Positions 1-5,683 of a DNA stretch of 8,754 bases are shown in pieces (positions within the stretch are counted from its first letter, which is position 1; every line of letters begins with the position of its first letter). The notes below the pieces were generated by a model that saw only the letters and a program-made list of their open reading frames with translations, ran no database searches and was not told the DNA's origin. Origin of the DNA: Bacteroidota bacterium (GTDB taxonomy: Bacteria > Bacteroidota > Bacteroidia > Chitinophagales > Chitinophagaceae); contig JAEZAY010000019.1 in assembly GCA_023427575.1 (NCBI GenBank), positions 1 to 8,754 of the forward strand, written 5' to 3'. The translations under genes and the position numbers were made by a program.

Positions 1-308
1 ATACCCGCTGTGAAGACTGGGCTTTACAGGCAGTGAACAATGGCGCAGGCGAAATTCTTCTTACATCCATGAATCATGATGGAACCAAAAAGGGTTTCGC
101 GCTGGATATCACGGCCCGGCTTTCCAAGCGTTTATCCGTTCCCGTTATAGCTTCCGGAGGCGGCGGAACTGTGGAGCATTTCAAGGAAGTATTTGAAAGC
201 GGTTACGCCGATGCCGCCCTGGCTGCCAGTATTTTTCATTTCAAAGAGATTCGCATTCCAGATCTGAAGCAATACCTGCAAAGCCAAAATATCCCTGTCA
301 GGATTTAG
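1..308 (+). CDS. hisF: Imidazole glycerol phosphate synthase cyclase subunit HisF, 3' part only
   Basis: HisF is the cyclase half of the HisF-HisH synthase of histidine biosynthesis. It uses ammonia delivered from HisH to turn PRFAR into imidazole glycerol phosphate plus AICAR, in the cytoplasm. The window opens inside the gene. The first complete codon is at 3 and about 101 C-terminal residues remain of a usual length near 250. They cover the last strands of the TIM barrel: [15 protein letters not shown] with the conserved late-barrel Asp, then PVIASGGGG, the phosphate-binding loop, then [11 protein letters not shown], the second phosphate-binding stretch. The protein ends in the usual short tail just after LKQYL. 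A TAG stop is at 306-308. hisIE follows on the same strand after 77 bases, the normal order at the end of a Bacteroidota his operon. Identification is secure. The missing N-terminus is only a window effect. Confidence 0.97.
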   Translation, partial: TRCEDWALQAVNNGAGEILLTSMNHDGTKKGFALDITARLSKRLSVPVIASGGGGTVEHFKEVFESGYADAALAASIFHFKEIRIPDLKQYLQSQNIPVRI

Positions 309-385
309 AACCAGAGCCAGATATAGTGAAGGAAAGTTCAGGAACTAAAAAGATGTTTTCTTAACCTGCTATAAAATTGAAATCT

Positions 386-982
386 ATGAAGGTTGATTTT
401 CAAAAATACAAAGATGGGCTGGTCCCCGCCATAGTGCAGGACTTCAACACGCATAAAGTGCTGATGCTTGGATTTATGAACAGTGAATCACTGGATAGAA
501 CCATTCGGGAAGGAAAGCTGGTATTTTTCAGCCGCTCGAAAAACAGGTTGTGGATGAAAGGCGAGGAAAGCGGAAATTTTTTAATGCTGAAGGAAATTTC
601 GGTGGATTGTGATCAGGATACGCTTCTGGTAAAAGCGATTCCGGCAGGGCCGGTTTGCCATACCGGCGCGGATACCTGCTGGGGCGAAAAAAACCACGCT
701 GAAAACTTTTTATTTTATCTGGAAGATATTATAGATCTGCGCAAGCAGACAACGGAAGGCAAATCGTATGTGCGGGATCTTTTTGCCAAAGGGATAAATA
801 AGATTGCGCAAAAGGTTGGGGAAGAGGCGGTTGAATTAGTTATTGAAGCCAAGGACGATAATCCGGAACTATTTTTGAATGAATCTGCCGATCTCTTGTT
901 TCATTATTTGCTTTTGCTTAACGCAAAAGGGTATAATTTACACGACGTCATAAACATTTTGCAAAAGCGACATTCCAAATAG
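386..982 (+). CDS. hisIE: Bifunctional phosphoribosyl-AMP cyclohydrolase / phosphoribosyl-ATP pyrophosphohydrolase HisIE
   Basis: This 198-residue fusion carries out the second and third steps of histidine synthesis: PR-ATP pyrophosphohydrolysis (C-terminal HisE) and PR-AMP ring opening (N-terminal HisI). The HisI domain spans about residues 8-105. It has the metal-binding run DCDQD (74-78, Cys75), then Cys91 and His92 in CHTG, then Cys98, the conserved cysteines of this zinc enzyme. The HisE domain spans about 115-198. It has the helical signature KVGEEAVE (143-150), whose Glu146, Glu147 and Glu150 are the expected magnesium ligands, followed by ESADLLFHYLLLL (166-178). I chose the ATG at 386 over an in-frame TTG at 377, because MKVDFQKY matches where family members begin and the TTG adds only three residues. 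No Shine-Dalgarno is visible, as is usual in Bacteroidota. The stop lies one base before the next gene. Confidence 0.97.
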   Translation: MKVDFQKYKDGLVPAIVQDFNTHKVLMLGFMNSESLDRTIREGKLVFFSRSKNRLWMKGEESGNFLMLKEISVDCDQDTLLVKAIPAGPVCHTGADTCWGEKNHAENFLFYLEDIIDLRKQTTEGKSYVRDLFAKGINKIAQKVGEEAVELVIEAKDDNPELFLNESADLLFHYLLLLNAKGYNLHDVINILQKRHSK

Positions 983-983
983 T

Positions 984-2090
984 ATGGTCCGAAACCTGGT
1001 GATTGCTATCTTATTCATACCCTTTGTTGGTTTTAGTCAGGAGCCGACATCCAAACAATTTACCATTACCGCCTCAATCAAAGGCCTGCCCGAAAATTCG
1101 GAGATCACTATTTCCGATGTGAATGTTCCTACTGATACCATCGCGAAAGCGCGGGTGAAAAACGGAGCCGTACAATTGAAGGGCAGTATCCAGGAGCCAA
1201 ATCTCTATAGCCTGAACCTGAACGCGGCCAGAAAAAAGGTAATTTTATTTCTGGGTTATGATAATATGAAGATCAGTGGGGATGTAAACAATCTGCAATC
1301 ACTTAATGTGGAAGGATCTTCAACACATACCGATTTCCTTGCTTTCCAGGCCAGGTATAATCCCATATTTCAGGAAATCTCTAAAATGGCACAGCAGCTA
1401 AACGCAAGACCTCCCGCTGAAGTGCATCCCGAAGATTCAATGCTGGTTGAATACAAAGCATTGGTAGAAGATACAAAACAGGATATTGGGGATTTTGTGG
1501 CCGCGAAAAAAGCTTCGCCGGTCAGCTCTTTTGTATTGCTGGTTACCAGTGAACTTTCGCCCGATCTTGAGCTGCTTGAAAAAAGATACAATGGTCTTGA
1601 TGAACAAGTGAGGTCGAACTTTTATGGCAAAATTATCCGCGACCAGATCGCTGATGCGAAAGTAGGAAGCATTGGATCGGAGGCGCTCGACTTTGTTCAG
1701 AACGATACTACAGGGAACCCTGTTTCACTGGCTTCATTCCGGGGTCAGTATGTGCTGATCGATTTCTGGGCAAGCTGGTGTAAGCCATGCCGGATGGAAA
1801 ATCCAAACCTGGTGCGGGCATTTGAAAAATTCAATAAAAAGAACTTTACGGTTTTGGGAGTTTCACTTGACCGTGACCGTGATGCATGGTTGCAGGCGAT
1901 CGAGGATGATAATCTTAACTGGACGCAACTCAGCGACCTCAAATTCTGGGGCAATGAAGTGGCACTCATGTACCGGGTTCAATCCATTCCGCAAAATTTT
2001 CTGGTCGATCCCAATGGGAAAATCATTGCAAAAAATCTTCGCGGCCCGGCGCTTGAAAAACGTCTTTGCGAATTATTAGGCTGCAACTGA
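984..2090 (+). CDS. Secreted TlpA-like thiol-disulfide oxidoreductase with N-terminal DUF4369-like domain
   Basis: The 368-residue product starts with a Sec signal peptide: hydrophobic run 5-17, likely cleavage near FSQ at residue 19. A DUF4369-like beta domain (about 25-110) follows, typical of Bacteroidota TlpA proteins, then a helical linker (115-225) and a C-terminal thioredoxin fold (230-368). The redox motif is FWASWCKPC, with Cys266 and Cys269. The cis-proline loop is SIPQNF with Pro336, and VDPNGKI (341-347) is the usual beta hairpin. Such proteins reduce or shuffle disulfides in the periplasm and some are anchored at the membrane; the substrate cannot be told from sequence. There is no lipobox cysteine at the cleavage site. 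Two extra cysteines near the C-terminus (362 and 367) could form their own disulfide. The ATG is one base after the hisIE stop, in another frame, so translational coupling is plausible. The role in or near a histidine operon is unexplained. Confidence 0.9.
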   Translation: MVRNLVIAILFIPFVGFSQEPTSKQFTITASIKGLPENSEITISDVNVPTDTIAKARVKNGAVQLKGSIQEPNLYSLNLNAARKKVILFLGYDNMKISGDVNNLQSLNVEGSSTHTDFLAFQARYNPIFQEISKMAQQLNARPPAEVHPEDSMLVEYKALVEDTKQDIGDFVAAKKASPVSSFVLLVTSELSPDLELLEKRYNGLDEQVRSNFYGKIIRDQIADAKVGSIGSEALDFVQNDTTGNPVSLASFRGQYVLIDFWASWCKPCRMENPNLVRAFEKFNKKNFTVLGVSLDRDRDAWLQAIEDDNLNWTQLSDLKFWGNEVALMYRVQSIPQNFLVDPNGKIIAKNLRGPALEKRLCELLGCN

Positions 2091-2094
2091 CCTG

Positions 2095-2113
2095 GTTCCG
2101 GCTTTTATTGATC
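2095..2113 (-). repeat. 19-nt element at the 3' end of the DUF2911 gene, copy 1
   Basis: Read on the - strand this is GATCAATAAAAGCCGGAAC, immediately after the TAG stop of the DUF2911 gene. It matches 17 of 19 bases with the element at 3383-3401, which overlaps the stop of pdxJ. It also fills most of the 23-base gap between the convergent tlpA-like and DUF2911 genes. I see no matching CGG arm downstream, so unlike the pdxJ copy it does not form the same hairpin. A 17/19 match could arise by chance in a window this size; it is the shared position at gene ends that makes it notable. Confidence 0.35.
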
Positions 2114-3217
2114 CTAATTAGCATCCTTTCCTTCCTGCAGCAAAACAATCATTTTTTCAAGATTTGATTTGTTCAGCTTATCCGGAGCCTGCATTACGGC
2201 CTTACGTGCATACTCGATTGCTTTTTTATAGTTGCCTATTGCGGAATGGCCCCGCATCATTCCGGCATTGGTTGTAAACTGATCGGGATGTTTTTTATAG
2301 TTCAGCGAAAAGGCTTCCAGCGCCTCATTGGACCGCTTTTGGGCAATCAACTGGCGCCCGTAATTATGAAGTTGAAGCATACCGGCCATAGGCAATGCTT
2401 CCTTCATCACGGCATCTGCTTCCGGTTTCCGGTTCAATTTTTCCAGAATCTGCGCTTTTGTAGACAGGCTGACGAAGTTTTTTTCGCTCACAAAAGGCTC
2501 GTTAATAGACTTTTCCGCCCAAACCAATCCTTCCTCCAGGTTGATATTATGATCAACCGTAAACTGGGCGGCCTGGTTCCAGGCGGTCCAGTTGAAACCT
2601 TTGCTGTTTCGCAGTTCACGGCGGAATGATTCAAGCTGCTGATTTATATAGTCCGTTTTAACAGTAAAAAAAATCCGCCTGTTTTCCCATTCCAAAACAA
2701 TTGTGGCGGCATCGGGTTCCTGATCTGTAAATTCAAATTTTAGCCATTCGGTGTATTGTCCCGTAGTTTCGATCCGAACCGGAACGCGCAGCAGATCTTC
2801 ACTTTCATTGTAAAAAAAACTGCCCCAGGAACTGTTGTTGGACGAAAGTATCAGCAAGGGCTTTATGGAATCGTAAGCTATAAAAAGACCATAATTGCCG
2901 GCCGGCAATCTTTGTCCTTCGATGGAAACGGAATCGGAAAATTCAATCGTGGTATTCTCGTTGGCGCCCGCACGCCATGGCGCCGATTTGCTGGTTCCAA
3001 AACCCTGGTCAGTAAAGCCTGTATGGACAAGCTGGCCCCAGATCTTACCCTGTCTTCCTTTTACCGCCGGGCGATGATAGCGGATAGTAACATCGGTGAT
3101 GCCAATCGTTTCGCCAACCATCGCTTTTTTATTGCCGCCATTTGGCATGGTATAAAGCTGCGACAAAGAGGGTAGGCTTCCCGTTAAGATCAGTATAAAA
3201 AAACCAAACGATTTCAT
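2114..3217 (-). CDS. Exported DUF2911 protein with TPR-like C-terminal region
   Basis: The product is 367 residues with a signal peptide (hydrophobic 4-18, likely cleavage near SLSQ at 17-20). Residues 30-190 match the DUF2911 family, which is common in Bacteroidota and has no established function that I know of. Its landmarks are all present: RYHRPAVKGR (46-55) and KIWGQLV (58-64), WRAGANENTTIEFS (81-94), LPAGNYGLF (104-112) and SSWGSFFYNESED (129-141). After a linker, residues 205-367 are helical with a TPR-like rhythm: WNQAAQFTVD, GLVWAEKSI, KAQILEKLNRKPEADAVMKEAL, NYGRQLIAQKRSNEALEAF and AIGNYKKAIEYARKAVMQAPD. This suggests a beta-rich sensory or binding domain joined to a protein-interaction scaffold, but that is inference. 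The gene is convergent to the tlpA-like gene (23-base gap) and lies 182 bases downstream of pdxJ. A hairpin sits directly before its ATG. No consensus promoter was found in the spacer. Confidence 0.88.
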   Translation of the reverse strand: MKSFGFFILILTGSLPSLSQLYTMPNGGNKKAMVGETIGITDVTIRYHRPAVKGRQGKIWGQLVHTGFTDQGFGTSKSAPWRAGANENTTIEFSDSVSIEGQRLPAGNYGLFIAYDSIKPLLILSSNNSSWGSFFYNESEDLLRVPVRIETTGQYTEWLKFEFTDQEPDAATIVLEWENRRIFFTVKTDYINQQLESFRRELRNSKGFNWTAWNQAAQFTVDHNINLEEGLVWAEKSINEPFVSEKNFVSLSTKAQILEKLNRKPEADAVMKEALPMAGMLQLHNYGRQLIAQKRSNEALEAFSLNYKKHPDQFTTNAGMMRGHSAIGNYKKAIEYARKAVMQAPDKLNKSNLEKMIVLLQEGKDAN

Positions 3218-3220
3218 GGT

Positions 3221-3238
3221 ATTTCTGTTTCCAGAAAT
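3221..3238 (-). promoter_or_regulatory. Hairpin abutting the start codon of the DUF2911 gene
   Basis: On the - strand the sequence is ATTTCTG, GAAA, CAGAAAT: a perfect 7-bp stem closed by a GAAA (GNRA-type) tetraloop, ending three bases before the ATG at 3217. If transcribed, it would place the start codon at the foot of a hairpin and occupy the spot where a ribosome-binding site would lie. The stem is A/T-rich with only two G-C pairs, so it may be marginal. Function is not shown by the sequence. Confidence 0.4.
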
Positions 3239-3361
3239 CTATAAAAATATTAACCGTTTTAAAAGCAGATTTATTTGAAAGGCAGATTCTGCTTGTTAAC
3301 GTTTAGTAGAAAGTTTACCGGATTATTTATTTAGGTTTAGCCTGAACTACAAGTATCCAAT

Positions 3362-3393
3362 AGAAAAAGTAAAATAAAATCCGTTCCGGCTTT
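3362..3393 (-). terminator. Possible intrinsic terminator after pdxJ
   Basis: Reading the - strand downstream of the pdxJ stop, AAAGCCG, GAA, CGGATTT forms a short stem (three C/G pairs, one G-A mismatch, three A-U pairs) with a three-base loop. A U-rich run follows (TTTTATTTTACTTTTT reading into 3362). The position and the U tract fit a weak Rho-independent terminator. The stem is shorter than textbook examples, so confidence is limited. Confidence 0.35.
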
Positions 3394-3401
3394 AACTGAT
3401 C
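3383..3401 (-). repeat. 19-nt element at the 3' end of pdxJ, copy 2
   Basis: On the - strand this reads GATCAGTTAAAGCCGGAAC. It begins on the GA of the pdxJ TGA stop codon and matches the element at 2095-2113 at 17 of 19 positions. Here it supplies the 5' arm and loop of the hairpin proposed as the pdxJ terminator. Confidence 0.35.
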
Positions 3402-4122
3402 ATTCAAACTGCAACTGGCGCCTGTATAATTGGATTGCATTTTCAAAGCCCAGATACAATGCATCACAGATCAGGGCATGACCAATCGATACTTCCAGCA
3501 GGCCAGGAATGTTCTGAGCAAAATAGCGCAGATTGTCCAGATCCAGATCATGGCCGGCATTGATTCCGAGATTCAGTTCCGATGCGCGTTTGGCGGCGGT
3601 AATATAATCGGCGATGGCCGATTCCTTATCAATCAAAAACCGGCTGGCATAGGATTCTGTATATAATTCAATCCGGTCGGTGCCGGTTTCTGCCGCGCCT
3701 TCCACCATTTCAATGACGGGGTCAACAAAAATGGAGGTTCGGATTCCGGCTTCTTTAAACACGCGGATCATCGAAATCAGGTATTCTTTATGTTGAATGG
3801 TATCCCATCCATGATTGGAAGTAATCTGACCCAATGCATCCGGAACCAATGTTACCTGATCTGGTTTTGTTTCCAATACCAGATCGATGAATTTCTGTTC
3901 CTGGCAATTGCCTTCAATATTAAACTCCGTATGGATGATCTTTTTTATTTCACGTACATCATTATACCGGATATGTCTTTCATCCGGGCGCGGATGGACC
4001 GTGATTCCATCGGCGCCGAAACGTTGCGCATCGATGGCTGCCTTTACCAGGTCGGGATTGTTGCCGCCTCTGCTGTTGCGTAGTGTAGCAAATTTGTTGA
4101 TATTGACTGATAACTTAATCAT
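3400..4122 (-). CDS. pdxJ: Pyridoxine 5'-phosphate synthase PdxJ
   Basis: PdxJ condenses 1-deoxy-D-xylulose 5-phosphate with 3-amino-2-oxopropyl phosphate (the PdxA product) to pyridoxine 5'-phosphate, the ring-closing step of the DXP-dependent vitamin B6 route, in the cytoplasm. The 240-residue length is standard for this TIM-barrel family. Visible landmarks are LSVNINKFATLRNSRGG (4-20), ITVHPRPDERHIR (40-52) with His43, Arg45 and His50, FNIEG with Glu70, TLVPD (91-95), RIELYTE with Glu152, INAGHDL with His191, and EVSIGHA (210-216). His43, Glu70 and His191 correspond to the catalytic acid/base residues known for the family. NINK replaces the NIDH of proteobacterial enzymes, as is common in Bacteroidota. 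The gene stands alone on the - strand, divergent from the polysaccharide genes. A Bacteroidota-type promoter lies so close to the ATG that the mRNA may have almost no leader. Confidence 0.97.
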   Translation of the reverse strand: MIKLSVNINKFATLRNSRGGNNPDLVKAAIDAQRFGADGITVHPRPDERHIRYNDVREIKKIIHTEFNIEGNCQEQKFIDLVLETKPDQVTLVPDALGQITSNHGWDTIQHKEYLISMIRVFKEAGIRTSIFVDPVIEMVEGAAETGTDRIELYTESYASRFLIDKESAIADYITAAKRASELNLGINAGHDLDLDNLRYFAQNIPGLLEVSIGHALICDALYLGFENAIQLYRRQLQFE

Positions 4123-4126
4123 GGTT

Positions 4127-4160
4127 CAAATGTAAGAAGATACCACTTTTTTATATCAAA
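4127..4160 (-). promoter_or_regulatory. Bacteroidota-type promoter of pdxJ
   Basis: On the - strand TTTG (4160-4157) is followed after 22 bases by TACATTTG (4134-4127). The latter is a perfect match to the -7 consensus TAnnTTTG of Bacteroidota primary-sigma promoters, and the spacing is within the range reported for flavobacterial promoters (TTG, 17-23 bases). Only four bases (AACC) separate the -7 box from the pdxJ ATG, so transcription would be expected to begin at or within a few bases of the start codon. Confidence 0.6.
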
Positions 4161-4200
4161 TCCGGTTCTTTGATCTTAGATCCAAACAATCGTCTTGACG

Positions 4201-4231
4201 AATCTCTTCCAGGGCCCAGTGAAAATATTTT
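4201..4231 (+). repeat. Direct repeat copy 1 (core GGCCCAGTGAA)
   Basis: The core GGCCCAGTGAAAATATTTT (4213-4231) matches 16 of 19 bases with 4541-4559. Weaker similarity continues upstream over the pyrimidine-rich stretch ending TTCC, giving about 31 aligned bases, offset exactly 328. This copy lies near the pdxJ end of the spacer and overlaps the left arm of the 4219-4252 hairpin. It could be an operator pair, a relic of rearrangement, or chance. Confidence 0.35.
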
Positions 4232-4252
4232 CCGCTGTATTTCAATTTTCAC
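4219..4252. repeat. 8-bp inverted repeat GTGAAAAT / ATTTTCAC
   Basis: GTGAAAAT at 4219-4226 is the exact reverse complement of ATTTTCAC at 4245-4252, with an 18-base loop. The arms are A/T-rich and no U tract follows on either strand, so this is not a clear terminator. It overlaps direct repeat copy 1. Confidence 0.4.
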
Positions 4253-4325
4253 ATTTGCGCATCATTGCTGTCGGGGTAATAACTTGCTATTTACCTGAAA
4301 CCATCATCAATAGTAAATTACCTCT

Positions 4326-4352
4326 TCCACTTTTTTTTAGAAAAAAAGTGGA
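4326..4352. repeat. 12-bp perfect inverted repeat with A/T tracts
   Basis: TCCAC plus seven T (4326-4337) pairs perfectly with seven A plus GTGGA (4341-4352) around a three-base loop TAG. The structure is symmetric, so it exists on both strands. It is not followed by a T run on the + strand (GC then seven A) nor usefully on the - strand, so it does not look like a standard Rho-independent terminator. It could still act as a bidirectional one, or form a cruciform in the DNA. Confidence 0.5.
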
Positions 4353-4528
4353 GCAAAAAAATCGGGCTCCGGAATAAATCCTAAAAATTGAAACTTCCGG
4401 CTAAATAAAAATAAGTCACAGCGAAAGAATATAACCCAGCAGTAGTAGGACTTACGAGCCTAAGGACATTTCCCAGCTTTGGTAACAACTATTTTTATTT
4501 TACGCCGTCTGTTTCAATTTTCTTAACG

Positions 4529-4559
4529 GATTTTTTCCGAGGCCCAGTGAATATCTTTA
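4529..4559 (+). repeat. Direct repeat copy 2, overlapping a candidate -7 box
   Basis: The core GGCCCAGTGAATATCTTTA (4541-4559) matches copy 1 (4213-4231) at 16 of 19 positions. Its last eight bases, TATCTTTA, are one base away from the Bacteroidota -7 consensus TAnnTTTG and lie 48 bases before the epimerase ATG at 4608. If that is the real -7 box, the conserved GGCCCAGTGA sits in the promoter spacer, a place where a regulator could bind. No clear TTTG -33 box is present. Confidence 0.35.
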
Positions 4560-4607
4560 ACCGGACACCGATTACTCCGACCCCCGAACTTGAAAACCGT
4601 TTTCCCC

Positions 4608-5657
4608 ATGAAAATTCTTGTTACCGGCGCTGCCGGATTTATAGGCTTCCATTTGTCAAAAAAGCTGATTGGACGCGGTGAAGAAGTGATAGGACTTGAC
4701 AATATCAACGATTATTACGATCCCTTATTAAAACTGGCGCGGCTCAGGCAACTGGGCATAGATGGAGAAATTGCGGAAGGGAAGCGGATGAATTCTACTT
4801 TTTCAAACGGATTTTCCTTCATCAAATTAAACCTGGAGGATAAGGATGGTTTGGATAAGCTGATGAAGGAAGAAAAATTTGATGTGGTGGTGAATCTGGC
4901 TGCACAGCCCGGAGTGCGGTATTCGCTGGTAAACCCCGGTGCCTATGTCAGCTCAAATGTTACCGGCTTTATGAATGTTCTGGAGGGCTGCCGTCATCAT
5001 TCGGTTAAGCACCTGGTTTATGCTTCCACCAGTTCGGTGTATGGCGCCAATACGGCCATGCCTTTTTCTGAACACCATCCGGTAAATCATCCCGTTTCGC
5101 TGTATGCCGCAACAAAAAAGGCCAATGAACTGATGGCCCATACCTACAGCCATCTTTTTAATCTGCCCAGTACAGGGCTCCGGTTCTTTACGGTTTATGG
5201 TCCCTGGGGAAGGCCCGATATGGCCCTGTTCCTGTTCACAAAAGCGATTTTAAACAAAGAACCGATCAAAGTTTTTAACTTCGGTAAAATGAAGCGCGAT
5301 TTCACCTATGTGGAAGACATCGTGCAGGGAATTTGCGGAGTGATTGATAATCCCGCAAAACCAAATGAAAACTGGAACAGCGATGCGCCGGATCCCGCCT
5401 CTTCTTACGCTCCGTACCGGATCTATAATATCGGAAACAATAAGCCCGCTTCGCTGATGGAATTCATCAATGCGATCGAAAAAGAACTTGGTATGGAAGC
5501 CATCAAAGAAATGTTGCCGCTTCAACCGGGTGATGTGGAATCAACCAATGCCGATATCAACGATCTTATGAACGATACCGGCTATCTGCCTGCAGTTTCT
5601 GTGGAAGAAGGTGTTTCGGGATTTGTAAAGTGGTTTCGGGAATACTATACACTATAA
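4608..5657 (+). CDS. NAD-dependent nucleotide-sugar epimerase, probably UDP-glucuronate 4-epimerase
   Basis: A 349-residue extended short-chain dehydrogenase/reductase. The NAD-binding Rossmann motif is GAAGFIG (7-13) and the acidic end of strand 2 is Asp31 in [13 protein letters not shown]. That stretch, with [25 protein letters not shown] (191-215), is characteristic of UDP-glucuronate 4-epimerases of the CapI/LpsL type, which make UDP-galacturonate for capsule, O-antigen or exopolysaccharide. The catalytic set is present: the Thr/Ser of STSSVYG (140-146) and Y166-x3-K170 in [17 protein letters not shown] (230-239) and YNIGN (273-277) are the usual C-terminal substrate-side motifs. I chose the ATG at 4608 (MKILVTG) over an in-frame TTG at 4590, because the Rossmann strand should begin within a few residues. 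It is the first gene of the + strand polysaccharide block, with the GT2 gene 26 bases downstream. Exact substrate specificity is inferred from motifs; UDP-glucose 4-epimerase is the main alternative. Confidence 0.9.
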   Translation: MKILVTGAAGFIGFHLSKKLIGRGEEVIGLDNINDYYDPLLKLARLRQLGIDGEIAEGKRMNSTFSNGFSFIKLNLEDKDGLDKLMKEEKFDVVVNLAAQPGVRYSLVNPGAYVSSNVTGFMNVLEGCRHHSVKHLVYASTSSVYGANTAMPFSEHHPVNHPVSLYAATKKANELMAHTYSHLFNLPSTGLRFFTVYGPWGRPDMALFLFTKAILNKEPIKVFNFGKMKRDFTYVEDIVQGICGVIDNPAKPNENWNSDAPDPASSYAPYRIYNIGNNKPASLMEFINAIEKELGMEAIKEMLPLQPGDVESTNADINDLMNDTGYLPAVSVEEGVSGFVKWFREYYTL

Positions 5658-5683
5658 GAGTAGAATAAAACTGTTGGAATTAA

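Larger units (their letters stand above)
4123..4607. other. Gene-free divergent spacer between pdxJ and the polysaccharide locus
   Basis: About 485 bases with no credible gene. The left end carries the pdxJ promoter. The rest is A/T-rich and holds an 8-bp hairpin (4219-4252), a 12-bp A/T-rich inverted repeat (4326-4352), a diverged 31-nt direct repeat (4201-4231 and 4529-4559), and a perfect 11-nt inverted pair (AAAATTGAAAC at 4384-4394, GTTTCAATTTT at 4511-4521). TTTCAATTTTC also occurs as a direct repeat at 4240-4250 and 4512-4522. The promoter of the downstream epimerase should lie here. The best -7 candidate is TATCTTTA (4552-4559), one base off TAnnTTTG, but no good -33 box accompanies it. 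The middle part, about 4395-4500, shows nothing I recognise. Confidence 0.6.

Noticed and set aside
335..346. AGTTC/GAACT palindrome between hisF and hisIE
   Set aside because: Only five base pairs with a two-base gap and no T run; too small to call a terminator or regulatory hairpin.
372..379. TAAAATTG as a -7 box for a separate hisIE promoter
   Set aside because: One mismatch to TAnnTTTG and no TTTG or TTG at a suitable distance upstream; hisIE more likely rides on the his operon transcript.
377..385. In-frame TTG as start of hisIE
   Set aside because: It adds only MKS before the ATG at 386, and HisI proteins start close to the ATG; no ribosome-binding site supports the TTG.
2246..2629. 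127-residue + strand frame antisense to the TPR-like half of the DUF2911 protein
   Set aside because: Shadow of a real gene; no recognisable domain or start context.
2756..3175. 139-residue + strand frame antisense to the DUF2911 gene
   Set aside because: The opposite strand carries all DUF2911 motifs in order; this frame has none of its own.
4195..4377. 60-residue + strand open frame in the pdxJ/epimerase spacer
   Set aside because: It runs through the inverted repeat at 4326-4352 and the direct repeat at 4201-4231, resembles no family I recognise, and has no start-site signals. It is most likely a chance frame in A/T-rich DNA.
4590..4607. In-frame TTG as start of the epimerase
   Set aside because: The six added residues precede the Rossmann strand without family support; MKILVTG from the ATG at 4608 is the standard beginning.
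4523..4708. 61-residue - strand frame overlapping the epimerase start
   Set aside because: Overlaps the coding start of a secure gene and the direct repeat; no motif.
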